From NCBI GenBank assembly GCA_032622095.1, contig CP136064.1, positions 51,464,073-51,528,072 of the forward strand: a stretch of 64,000 nt of DNA. Direction: 5' to 3'. The translations under genes were made by a program, and so were the position numbers. The number at the start of each line of letters is the position of its first letter. Position 1 is the first letter of the stretch. The notes under the pieces were generated by a model. It worked only from the letters and a program-made list of their open reading frames with translations, searched no databases and was not told where the DNA came from. Source of the stretch: Siphonodentalium dalli (Eukaryota > Mollusca > Scaphopoda > Gadilida > Siphonodentaliidae). Of the stretch, positions 26,082-39,000 are shown one piece after another.

Positions 26082-29000
26082 TTCAACCGATTCATAAAAT
26101 TCACTCATAACGACACTCAGTACATTTCATAGATACTTCACAACCATTTTTGTTCAAATCGGAGAGAAAAAAATTTTGACAAATTTTGCCCCTCCCCTAG
26201 CCCGGAAATATTTGAGCGGACCCTTGTCAAAATTTCCTGGTTTGGTCTTCTGTCTATGTTTAAGACGCTCACATAGACCAAATCCAGTTGTTGCGCTTCG
26301 TCTAGGAGAAGATCTGGGCACAAGCACTTTCTACACATGGACTTTATTAGTACATTTTTCGATGTATTATAACTTGGTCATTTCTCAACCGATTTACAAA
26401 ATTCTTTCACGAGTAGCATCAGTACGTCGTATAGATACCCGACAGTAAAAATGGTTGGAATCGGTGACAAGAAAAAATTGACAAATTTTGCACCCCTCCC
26501 CAGGTCAACAAATTGTTTTCGGACCTTGGTGAAAATTTCCCCGATTCTTACCCTTTCGTTAATAAACACGATTACGAGAACCGAATTCAGCTGTTTGGCT
26601 TCGTATAAAAGAAGATCTGGGCACAAACTTTTTCCATTTGTTTTGTTTAAGGGCCATAACTCTGGAAACCAAGTTGGGACACAAACCTAAATGTTTCGAT
26701 TCCATGTAACTTGGCAAGGTGCATATACCTACCAAATTCCAATGTTCTACCTTTTAAACTGTCTGAGATATAAGAGTTACAAAATATATTAAGAACTATA
26801 AATAATGAAAAATAAAAATAAAAATATGAATAACAATATACTTCCATATTAAAATATGGAAGTATAATAAGGGAATCGCGCGGAATTGATTGGAATGTCG
26901 ATATTATGATTTATTGACATTTCTGTGTTCAGTTTGAACGTTCTGGTGTGACCCCCACCCATGCATCGAAATTTGGTGACGCGGATAGAATAGTCGTCAT
27001 ATATCTGCCAATTTTCGAGATATCGAGCTAATTTTTGCGTCATTGTGTTCGTACTTGATTCCCCTTTAACAGTTAGCGGGGTTCTGGTGAGGTATTGTGG
27101 CGACATTCTACTATGTAGGCCAATATGTATGTTGTTAAGTATATACTTTTCGAATATCTCTGGCCTCCATCGACATAATGCGGCAAGTTGGTAGTCGTTT
27201 AGAAGTACTCGAAATTCCCCATCGAATGACACCAAACACGTGACGATCGGTTGAAGGAATTTAAATTGATAGTGCATTTTCTGTAAACTTGAACAAAAGG
27301 AAGGGGCCACAATTTCTACATTTTTCAACCGATTCATAAAATTCACTCATAACGACACTCAGTACATTTCATAGATACTTCACAACCATTTTTGTTCAAA
27401 TCGGAGAGAAAAAAATTTTGACAAATTTTGCCCCTCCCCTAGCCCGGAAATATTTGAGCGGACCCTTGTCAAAATTTCCTGGTTTGGTCTTCTGTCTATG
27501 TTTAAGACGCTCACATAGACCAAATCCAGTTGTTGCGCTTCGTCTAGGAGAAGATCTGGGCACAAGCACTTTCTACACATGGACTTTATTAGTACATTTT
27601 TCGATGTATTATAACTTGGTCATTTCTCAACCGATTTACAAAATTCTTTCACGAGTAGCATCAGTACGTCGTATAGATACCCGACAGTAAAAATGGTTGG
27701 AATCGGTGACAAGAAAAAATTGACAAATTTTGCACCCCTCCCCAGGTCAACAAATTGTTTTCGGACCTTGGTGAAAATTTCCCCGATTCTTACCCTTTCG
27801 TTAATAAACACGATTACGAGAACCGAATTCAGCTGTTTGGCTTCGTATAAAAGAAGATCTGGGCACAAACTTTTTCCATTTGTTTTGTTTAAGGGCCATA
27901 ACTCTGGAAACCAAGTTGGGACACAAACCTAAATGTTTCGATTCCATGTAACTTGGCAAGGTGCATATACCTACCAAATTCCAATGTTCTACCTTTTAAA
28001 CTGTCTGAGATATAAGAGTTACAAAATATATTAAGAACTATAAATAATGAAAAATAAAAATAAAAATATGAATAACAATATACTTCCATATTAAAATATG
28101 GAAGTATAATAAGGGAATCGCGCGGAATTGATTGGAATGTCGATATTATGATTTATTGACATTTCTGTGTTCAGTTTGAACGTTCTGGTGTGACCCCCAC
28201 CCATGCATCGAAATTTGGTGACGCGGATAGAATAGTCGTCATATATCTGCCAATTTTCGAGATATCGAGCTAATTTTTGCGTCATTGTGTTCGTACTTGA
28301 TTCCCCTTTAACAGTTAGCGGGGTTCTGGTGAGGTATTGTGGCGACATTCTACTATGTAGGCCAATATGTATGTTGTTAAGTATATACTTTTCGAATATC
28401 TCTGGCCTCCATCGACATAATGCGGCAAGTTGGTAGTCGTTTAGAAGTACTCGAAATTCCCCATCGAATGACACCAAACACGTGACGATCGGTTGAAGGA
28501 ATTTAAATTGATAGTGCATTTTCTGTAAACTTGAACAAAAGGAAGGGGCCACAATTTCTACATTTTTCAACCGATTCATAAAATTCACTCATAACGACAC
28601 TCAGTACATTTCATAGATACTTCACAACCATTTTTGTTCAAATCGGAGAGAAAAAAATTTTGACAAATTTTGCCCCTCCCCTAGCCCGGAAATATTTGAG
28701 CGGACCCTTGTCAAAATTTCCTGGTTTGGTCTTCTGTCTATGTTTAAGACGCTCACATAGACCAAATCCAGTTGTTGCGCTTCGTCTAGGAGAAGATCTG
28801 GGCACAAGCACTTTCTACACATGGACTTTATTAGTACATTTTTCGATGTATTATAACTTGGTCATTTCTCAACCGATTTACAAAATTCTTTCACGAGTAG
28901 CATCAGTACGTCGTATAGATACCCGACAGTAAAAATGGTTGGAATCGGTGACAAGAAAAAATTGACAAATTTTGCACCCCTCCCCAGGTCAACAAATTGT

Positions 29001-32000
29001 TTTCGGACCTTGGTGAAAATTTCCCCGATTCTTACCCTTTCGTTAATAAACACGATTACGAGAACCGAATTCAGCTGTTTGGCTTCGTATAAAAGAAGAT
29101 CTGGGCACAAACTTTTTCCATTTGTTTTGTTTAAGGGCCATAACTCTGGAAATCAAGTTGGGACACAAACCTAAATGTTTCGATTCCATGTAACTTGGCA
29201 AGGTGCATATACCTACCAAATTCCAATGTTCTACCTTTTAAACTGTCTGAGATATAAGAGTTACAAAATATATTAAGAACTATAAATAATGAAAAAGCAA
29301 AATAAAAATATGAATAACAATATACTTCCATATTAAAATATGGAAGTATAATAAGGGAATCGCGCGGAATTGATTGGAATGTCGATATTATGATTTATTG
29401 ACATTTCTGTGTTCAGTTTGAACGTTCTGGTGTGACCCCCACCCATGCATCGAAATTTGGTGACGCGGATAGAATAGTCGTCATATATCTGCCAATTTTC
29501 GAGATATCGAGCTAATTTTTGCGTCATTGTGTTCGTACTTGATTCCCCTTTAACAGTTAGCGGGGTTCTGGTGAGGTATTGTGGCGACATTCTACTATGT
29601 AGGCCAATATGTATGTTGTTAAGTATATACTTTTCGAATATCTCTGGCCTCCATCGACATAATGCGGCAAGTTGGTAGTCGTTTAGAAGTACTCGAAATT
29701 CCCCATCGAATGACACCAAACACGTGACGATCGGTTGAAGGAATTTAAATTGATAGTGCATTTTCTGTAAACTTGAACAAAAGGAAGGGGCCACAATTTC
29801 TACATTTTTCAACCGATTCATAAAATTCACTCATAACGACACTCAGTACATTTCATAGATACTTCACAACCATGTTTGTTCAAATCGGAGAGAAAAAAAT
29901 TTTGACAAATTTTGCCCCTCCCCTAGCCCGGAAATATTTGAGCGGACCCTTGTCAAAATTTCCTGGTTTGGTCTTCTGTCTATGTTTAAGACGCTCACAT
30001 AGACCAAATCCAGTTGTTGCGCTTCGTCTAGGAGAAGATCTGGGCACAAGCACTTTCTACACATGGACTTTATTAGTACATTTTTCGATGTATTATAACT
30101 TGGTCATTTCTCAACCGATTTACAAAATTCTTTCACGAGTAGCATCAGTACGTCGTATAGATACCCGACAGTAAAAATGGTTGGAATCGGTGACAAGAAA
30201 AAATTGACAAATTTTGCACCCCTCCCCAGGTCAACAAATTGTTTTCGGACCTTGGTGAAAATTTCCCCGATTCTTACCCTTTCGTTAATAAACACGATTA
30301 CGAGAACCGAATTCAGCTGTTTGGCTTCGTATAAAAGAAGATCTGGGCACAAACTTTTTCCATTTGTTTTGTTTAAGGGCCATAACTCTGGAAACCAAGT
30401 TGGGACACAAACCTAAATGTTTCGATTCCATGTAACTTGGCAAGGTGCATATACCTACCAAATTCCAATGTTCTACCTTTTAAACTGTCTGAGATATAAG
30501 AGTTACAAAATATATTAAGAACTATAAATAATGAAAAATAAAAATAAAAATATGAATAACAATATACTTCCATATTAAAATATGGAAGTATAATAAGGGA
30601 ATCGCGCGGAATTGATTGGAATGTCGATATTATGATTTATTGACATTTCTGTGTTCAGTTTGAACGTTCTGGTGTGACCCCCACCCATGCATCGAAATTT
30701 GGTGACGCGGATAGAATAGTCGTCATATATCTGCCAATTTTCGAGATATCGAGCTAATTTTTGCGTCATTGTGTTCGTACTTGATTCCCCTTTAACAGTT
30801 AGCGGGGTTCTGGTGAGGTATTGTGGCGACATTCTACTATGTAGGCCAATATGTATGTTGTTAAGTATATACTTTTCGAATATCTCTGGCCTCCATCGAC
30901 ATAATGCGGCAAGTTGGTAGTCGTTTAGAAGTACTCGAAATTCCCCATCGAATGACACCAAACACGTGACGATCGGTTGAAGGAATTTAAATTGATAGTG
31001 CATTTTCTGTAAACTTGAACAAAAGGAAGGGGCCACAATTTCTACATTTTTCAACCGATTCATAAAATTCACTCATAACGACACTCAGTACATTTCATAG
31101 ATACTTCACAACCATTTTTGTTCAAATCGGAGAGAAAAAAATTTTGACAAATTTTGCCCCTCCCCTAGCCCGGAAATATTTGAGCGGACCCTTGTCAAAA
31201 TTTCCTGGTTTGGTCTTCTGTCTATGTTTAAGACGCTCACATAGACCAAATCCAGTTGTTGCGCTTCGTCTAGGAGAAGATCTGGGCACAAGCACTTTCT
31301 ACACATGGACTTTATTAGTACATTTTTCGATGTATTATAACTTGGTCATTTCTCAACCGATTTACAAAATTCTTTCACGAGTAGCATCAGTACGTCGTAT
31401 AGATACCCGACAGTAAAAATGGTTGGAATCGGTGACAAGAAAAAATTGACAAATTTTGCACCCCTCCCCAGGTCAACAAATTGTTTTCGGACCTTGGTGA
31501 AAATTTCCCCGATTCTTACCCTTTCGTTAATAAACACGATTACGAGAACCGAATTCAGCTGTTTGGCTTCGTATAAAAGAAGATCTGGGCACAAACTTTT
31601 TCCATTTGTTTTGTTTAAGGGCCATAACTCTGGAAATCAAGTTGGGACACAAACCTAAATGTTTCGATTCCATGTAACTTGGCAAGGTGCATATACCTAC
31701 CAAATTCCAATGTTCTACCTTTTAAACTGTCTGAGATATAAGAGTTACAAAATATATTAAGAACTATAAATAATGAAAAAGCAAAATAAAAATATGAATA
31801 ACAATATACTTCCATATTAAAATATGGAAGTATAATAAGGGAATCGCGCGGAATTGATTGGAATGTCGATATTATGATTTATTGACATTTCTGTGTTCAG
31901 TTTGAACGTTCTGGTGTGACCCCCACCCATGCATCGAAATTTGGTGACGCGGATAGAATAGTCGTCATATATCTGCCAATTTTCGAGATATCGAGCTAAT

Positions 32001-33534
32001 TTTTGCGTCATTGTGTTCGTACTTGATTCCCCTTTAACAGTTAGCGGGGTTCTGGTGAGGTATTGTGGCGACATTCTACTATGTAGGCCAATATGTATGT
32101 TGTTAAGTATATACTTTTCGAATATCTCTGGCCTCCATCGACATAATGCGGCAAGTTGGTAGTCGTTTAGAAGTACTCGAAATTCCCCATCGAATGACAC
32201 CAAACACGTGACGATCGGTTGAAGGAATTTAAATTGATAGTGCATTTTCTGTAAACTTGAACAAAAGGAAGGGGCCACAATTTCTACATTTTTCAACCGA
32301 TTCATAAAATTCACTCATAACGACACTCAGTACATTTCATAGATACTTCACAACCATGTTTGTTCAAATCGGAGAGAAAAAAATTTTGACAAATTTTGCC
32401 CCTCCCCTAGCCCGGAAATATTTGAGCGGACCCTTGTCAAAATTTCCTGGTTTGGTCTTCTGTCTATGTTTAAGACGCTCACATAGACCAAATCCAGTTG
32501 TTGCGCTTCGTCTAGGAGAAGATCTGGGCACAAGCACTTTCTACACATGGACTTTATTAGTACATTTTTCGATGTATTATAACTTGGTCATTTCTCAACC
32601 GATTTACAAAATTCTTTCACGAGTAGCATCAGTACGTCGTATAGATACCCGACAGTAAAAATGGTTGGAATCGGTGACAAGAAAAAATTGACAAATTTTG
32701 CACCCCTCCCCAGGTCAACAAATTGTTTTCGGACCTTGGTGAAAATTTCCCCGATTCTTACCCTTTCGTTAATAAACACGATTACGAGAACCGAATTCAG
32801 CTGTTTGGCTTCGTATAAAAGAAGATCTGGGCACAAACTTTTTCCATTTGTTTTGTTTAAGGGCCATAACTCTGGAAATCAAGTTGGGACACAAACCTAA
32901 ATGTTTCGATTCCATGTAACTTGGCAAGGTGCATATACCTACCAAATTCCAATGTTCTACCTTTTAAACTGTCTGAGATATAAGAGTTACAAAATATATT
33001 AAGAACTATAAATAATGAAAAATAAAAATAAAAATATGAATAACAATATACTTCCATATTAAAATATGGAAGTATAATAAGGGAATCGCGCGGAATTGAT
33101 TGGAATGTCGATATTATGATTTATTGACATTTCTGTGTTCAGTTTGAACGTTCTGGTGTGACCCCCACCCATGCATCGAAATTTGGTGACGCGGATAGAA
33201 TAGTCGTCATATATCTGCCAATTTTCGAGATATCGAGCTAATTTTTGCGTCATTGTGTTCGTACTTGATTCCCCTTTAACAGTTAGCGGGGTTCTGGTGA
33301 GGTATTGTGGCGACATTCTACTATGTAGGCCAATATGTATGTTGTTAAGTATATACTTTTTCGAATATCTCTGGCCTCCATCGACATAATGCGGCAAGTT
33401 GGTAGTCGTTTAGAAGTACTCGAAATTCCCCATCGAATGACACCAAACACGTGACGATCGGTTGAAGGAATTTAAATTGATAGTGCATTTTCTGTAAACT
33501 TGAACAAAAGGAAGGGGCCACAATTTCTACATTT
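26082..33534 (+). repeat. Copies 22-27: block with a 2,484-bp (two-copy) duplication
   Basis: Three independent markers occur twice at an exact spacing of 2,484 bp: c at 27911 and 30395, the gc dinucleotide at 29297 and 31781, and g at 29874 and 32358. Their order is the same in both units, so a two-monomer segment was duplicated in tandem. The first marker is also in copy 22 (26669). The g at 29874 and 32358 creates an ATG that in copies 25 and 27 gives a 100-codon plus-strand frame; this is probably incidental. Confidence 0.8.
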
Positions 33535-33548
33535 TTCAACCGATTCAT
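33059..33548 (-). pseudogene. Copy 27 version of the 162-codon frame, frameshifted
   Basis: An extra t in the usual tttt run (33357-33361, five t) splits the frame after about 60 residues. It is a homopolymer change at the left edge of the indel cluster, so a consensus error is as likely as a real mutation. Confidence 0.5.
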
Positions 33549-35046
33549 AAAATTCACTCATAACGACACTCAGTACATTTCATAGATACTTCACAACCAT
33601 TTTTGTTCAAATCGGAGAGAAAAAATTTTGACAAATTTTGCCCCTCCCCTAGCCCGGAAATATTTGAGCGGACCCTTGTCAAAATTTCCTGGTTTGGTCT
33701 TCTGTCTATGTTTAAGACGCTCACATAGACCAAATCCAGTTGTTGCGCTTCGTCTAGGAGAAGATCTGGGCACAAGCACTTTCTACACATGGACTTTATT
33801 AGTACATTTTTCGATGTATTATAACTTGGTCATTTCTCAACCGATTTACAAAATTCTTTCACGAGTAGCATCAGTACGTCGTATAGATACCCGACAGTAA
33901 AAATGGTTGGAATCGGTGACAAGAAAAAATTGACAAATTTTGCACCCCTCCCCAGGTCAACAAATTGTTTTCGGACCTTGGTGAAAATTTCCCCGATTCT
34001 TACCCTTTCGTTAATAAACACGATTACGAGAACCGAATTCAGCTGTTTGGCTTCGTATAAAAGAAGATCTGGGCACAAACTTTTTCCATTTGTTTTGTTT
34101 AAGGGCCATAACTCTGGAAATCAAGTTGGGACACAAACCTAAATGTTTCGATTCCATGTAACTTGGCAAGTGCATATACCTACCAAATTCCAATGTTCTA
34201 CCTTTTAAACTGTCTGAGATATAAGAGTTACAAAATATATTAAGAACTATAAATAATGAAAAATAAAAATAAAAATATGAATAACAATATACTTCCATAT
34301 TAAAATATGGAAGTATAATAGGGGAATCGCGCGGAATTGATTGGAATGTCGATATTATGATTTATTGACATTTCTGTGTTCAGTTTGAACGTTCTGGTGT
34401 GACCCCCACCCATGCATCGAAATTTGGTGACGCGGATAGAATAGTCGTCATATATCTGCCAATTTTCGAGATATCGAGCTAATTTTTGCGTCATTGTGTT
34501 CGTACTTGATTCCCCTTTAACAGTTAGCGGGGTTCTGGTGAGGTATTGTGGCGACATTCTACTATGTAGGCCAATATGTATGTTGTTAAGTATATACTTT
34601 TCGAATATCTCTGGCCTCCATCGACATAATGCGGCAAGTTGGTAGTCGTTTAGAAGTACTCGAAATTCCCCATCGAATGACACCAAACACGTGACGATCG
34701 GTTGAAGGAATTTAAATTGATAGTGCATTTTCTGTAAACTTGAACAAAAGGAAGGGCCACAATTTCTACATTTTTCAACCGATTCATAAAATTCACTCAT
34801 AACGACACTCAGTACATTTCATAGATACTTCACAACCATTTTTGTTCAAATCGGAGAGAAAAAAATTTTGACAAATTTTGCCCCCTCCCCTAGCCCGGAA
34901 ATATTTGAGCGGACCCTTGTCAAAATTTCCTGGTTTGGTCTTCTGTCTATGTTTAAGACGCTCACATAGACCAAATCAGTTGTTGCGCTTCGTCTAGGAG
35001 AAGATCTGGGCACAAGCACTTTCTACACATGGACTTTATTAGTACC
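33357..35046. other. Cluster of seven homopolymer or doublet indels (likely unpolished consensus)
   Basis: Within 1.7 kb there are seven single-base length changes: extra t (33357-33361), a missing a (33620-33625), a missing g (34170), a missing g (34754-34756), an extra c (34881-34885), a missing c (34977) and an extra c (35045-35046). There is also a substitution at 34321. The other 62 kb has only two such indels (22111 and 37055-37057). All are in or create short runs of one base, the typical error of long-read consensus. The simplest reading is a segment with poor polishing or low coverage, perhaps an assembly seam inside the array. True decay of two adjacent copies is less likely because substitutions are not raised in parallel. 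Confidence 0.7.
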
Positions 35047-36016
35047 ATTTTTCGATGTATTATAACTTGGTCATTTCTCAACCGATTTACAAAATTCTTT
35101 CACGAGTAGCATCAGTACGTCGTATAGATACCCGACAGTAAAAATGGTTGGAATCGGTGACAAGAAAAAATTGACAAATTTTGCACCCCTCCCCAGGTCA
35201 ACAAATTGTTTTCGGACCTTGGTGAAAATTTCCCCGATTCTTACCCTTTCGTTAATAAACACGATTACGAGAACCGAATTCAGCTGTTTGGCTTCGTATA
35301 AAAGAAGATCTGGGCACAAACTTTTTCCATTTGTTTTGTTTAAGGGCCATAACTCTGGAAATCAAGTTGGGACACAAACCTAAATGTTTCGATTCCATGT
35401 AACTTGGCAAGGTGCATATACCTACCAAATTCCAATGTTCTACCTTTTAAACTGTCTGAGATATAAGAGTTACAAAATATATTAAGAACTATAAATAATG
35501 AAAAATAAAAATAAAAATATGAATAACAATATACTTCCATATTAAAATATGGAAGTATAATAAGGGAATCGCGCGGAATTGATTGGAATGTCGATATTAT
35601 GATTTATTGACATTTCTGTGTTCAGTTTGAACGTTCTGGTGTGACCCCCACCCATGCATCGAAATTTGGTGACGCGGATAGAATAGTCGTCATATATCTG
35701 CCAATTTTCGAGATATCGAGCTAATTTTTGCGTCATTGTGTTCGTACTTGATTCCCCTTTAACAGTTAGCGGGGTTCTGGTGAGGTATTGTGGCGACATT
35801 CTACTATGTAGGCCAATATGTATGTTGTTAAGTATATACTTTTCGAATATCTCTGGCCTCCATCGACATAATGCGGCAAGTTGGTAGTCGTTTAGAAGTA
35901 CTCGAAATTCCCCATCGAATGACACCAAACACGTGACGATCGGTTGAAGGAATTTAAATTGATAGTGCATTTTCTGTAAACTTGAACAAAAGGAAGGGGC
36001 CACAATTTCTACATTT
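33535..36016 (+). repeat. Copies 28-29: irregular-length monomers
   Basis: Copy 28 is 1,239 bp and copy 29 is 1,243 bp, the only adjacent pair departing from 1,242 bp. They hold six of the seven clustered indels. No sequence foreign to the array is inserted here. Confidence 0.85.
34300..34800 (-). pseudogene. Copy 28 version of the frame, N-terminus changed by a one-base loss
   Basis: Loss of one g at 34754-34756 puts the 162-codon frame in phase with an ATG at 34800-34798. The result is a 166-codon frame starting MSEFYESVEK, a segment derived from sub-repeat A that resembles the KEFCKSVEK end of the B frame. In all other copies these two frames differ by one base. Because the change lies in the indel cluster it is probably an artefact. 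Confidence 0.45.
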
Positions 36017-39000
36017 TTCAACCGATTCATAAAATTCACTCATAACGACACTCAGTACATTTCATAGATACTTCACAACCATTTTTGTTCAAATCGGAGA
36101 GAAAAAAATTTTGACAAATTTTGCCCCTCCCCTAGCCCGGAAATATTTGAGCGGACCCTTGTCAAAATTTCCTGGTTTGGTCTTCTGTCTATGTTTAAGA
36201 CGCTCACATAGACCAAATCCAGTTGTTGCGCTTCGTCTAGGAGAAGATCTGGGCACAAGCACTTTCTACACATGGACTTTATTAGTACATTTTTCGATGT
36301 ATTATAACTTGGTCATTTCTCAACCGATTTACAAAATTCTTTCACGAGTAGCATCAGTACGTCGTATAGATACCCGACAGTAAAAATGGTTGGAATCGGT
36401 GACAAGAAAAAATTGACAAATTTTGCACCCCTCCCCAGGTCAACAAATTGTGTTCGGACCTTGGTGAAAATTTCCCCGATTCTTACCCTTTCGTTAATAA
36501 ACACGATTACGAGAACCGAATTCAGCTGTTTGGCTTCGTATAAAAGAAGATCTGGGCACAAACTTTTTCCATTTGTTTTGTTTAAGGGCCATAACTCTGG
36601 AAATCAAGTTGGGACACAAACCTAAATGTTTCGATTCCATGTAACTTGGCAAGGTGCATATACCTACCAAATTCCAATGTTCTACCTTTTAAACTGTCTG
36701 AGATATAAGAGTTACAAAATATATTAAGAACTATAAATAATGAAAAATAAAAATAAAAATATGAATAACAATATACTTCCATATTAAAATATGGAAGTAT
36801 AATAAGGGAATCGCGCGGAATTGATTGGAATGTCGATATTATGATTTATTGACATTTCTGTGTTCAGTTTGAACGTTCTGGTGTGACCCCCACCCATGCA
36901 TCGAAATTTGGTGACGCGGATAGAATAGTCGTCATATATCTGCCAATTTTCGAGATATCGAGCTAATTTTTGCGTCATTGTGTTCGTACTTGATTCCCCT
37001 TTAACAGTTAGCGGGGTTCTGGTGAGGTATTGTGGCGACATTCTACTATGTAGGCCCAATATGTATGTTGTTAAGTATATACTTTTCGAATATCTCTGGC
37101 CTCCATCGACATAATGCGGCAAGTTGGTAGTCGTTTAGAAGTACTCGAAATTCCCCATCGAATGACACCAAACACGTGACGATCGGTTGAAGGAATTTAA
37201 ATTGATAGTGCATTTTCTGTAAACTTGAACAAAAGGAAGGGGCCACAATTTCTACATTTTTCAACCGATTCATAAAATTCACTCATAACGACACTCAGTA
37301 CATTTCATAGATACTTCACAACCATTTTTGTTCAAATCGGAGAGAAAAAAATTTTGACAAATTTTGCCCCTCCCCTAGCCCGGAAATATTTGAGCGGACC
37401 CTTGTCAAAATTTCCTGGTTTGGTCTTCTGTCTATGTTTAAGACGCTCACATAGACCAAATCCAGTTGTTGCGCTTCGTCTAGGAGAAGATCTGGGCACA
37501 AGCACTTTCTACACATGGACTTTATTAGTACATTTTTCGATGTATTATAACTTGGTCATTTCTCAACCGATTTACAAAATTCTTTCACGAGTAGCATCAG
37601 TACGTCGTATAGATACCCGACAGTAAAAATGGTTGGAATCGGTGACAAGAAAAAATTGACAAATTTTGCACCCCTCCCCAGGTCAACAAATTGTGTTCGG
37701 ACCTTGGTGAAAATTTCCCCGATTCTTACCCTTTCGTTAATAAACACGATTACGAGAACCGAATTCAGCTGTTTGGCTTCGTATAAAAGAAGATCTGGGC
37801 ACAAACTTTTTCCATTTGTTTTGTTTAAGGGCCATAACTCTGGAAATCAAGTTGGGACACAAACCTAAATGTTTCGATTCCATGTAACTTGGCAAGGTGC
37901 ATATACCTACCAAATTCCAATGTTCTACCTTTTAAACTGTCTGAGATATAAGAGTTACAAAATATATTAAGAACTATAAATAATGAAAAATAAAAATAAA
38001 AATATGAATAACAATATACTTCCATATTAAAATATGGAAGTATAATAAGGGAATCGCGCGGAATTGATTGGAATGTCGATATTATGATTTATTGACATTT
38101 CTGTGTTCAGTTTGAACGTTCTGGTGTGACCCCCACCCATGCATCGAAATTTGGTGACGCGGATAGAATAGTCGTCATATATCTGCCAATTTTCGAGATA
38201 TCGAGCTAATTTTTGCGTCATTGTGTTCGTACTTGATTCCCCTTTAACAGTTAGCGGGGTTCTGGTGAGGTATTGTGGCGACATTCTACTATGTAGGCCA
38301 ATATGTATGTTGTTAAGTATATACTTTTCGAATATCTCTGGCCTCCATCGACATAATGCGGCAAGTTGGTAGTCGTTTAGAAGTACTCGAAATTCCCCAT
38401 CGAATGACACCAAACACGTGACGATCGGTTGAAGGAATTTAAATTGATAGTGCATTTTCTGTAAACTTGAACAAAAGGAAGGGGCCACAATTTCTACATT
38501 TTTCAACCGATTCATAAAATTCACTCATAACGACACTCAGTACATTTCATAGATACTTCACAACCATTTTTGTTCAAATCGGAGAGAAAAAAATTTTGAC
38601 AAATTTTGCCCCTCCCCTAGCCCGGAAATATTTGAGCGGACCCTTGTCAAAATTTCCTGGTTTGGTCTTCTGTCTATGTTTAAGACGCTCACATAGACCA
38701 AATCCAGTTGTTGCGCTTCGTCTAGGAGAAGATCTGGGCACAAGCACTTTCTACACATGGACTTTATTAGTACATTTTTCGATGTATTATAACTTGGTCA
38801 TTTCTCAACCGATTTACAAAATTCTTTCACGAGTAGCATCAGTACGTCGTATAGATACCCGACAGTAAAAATGGTTGGAATCGGTGACAAGAAAAAATTG
38901 ACAAATTTTGCACCCCTCCCCAGGTCAACAAATTGTTTTCAGACCTTGGTGAAAATTTCCCCGATTCTTACCCTTTCGTTAATAAACACGATTACGAGAA

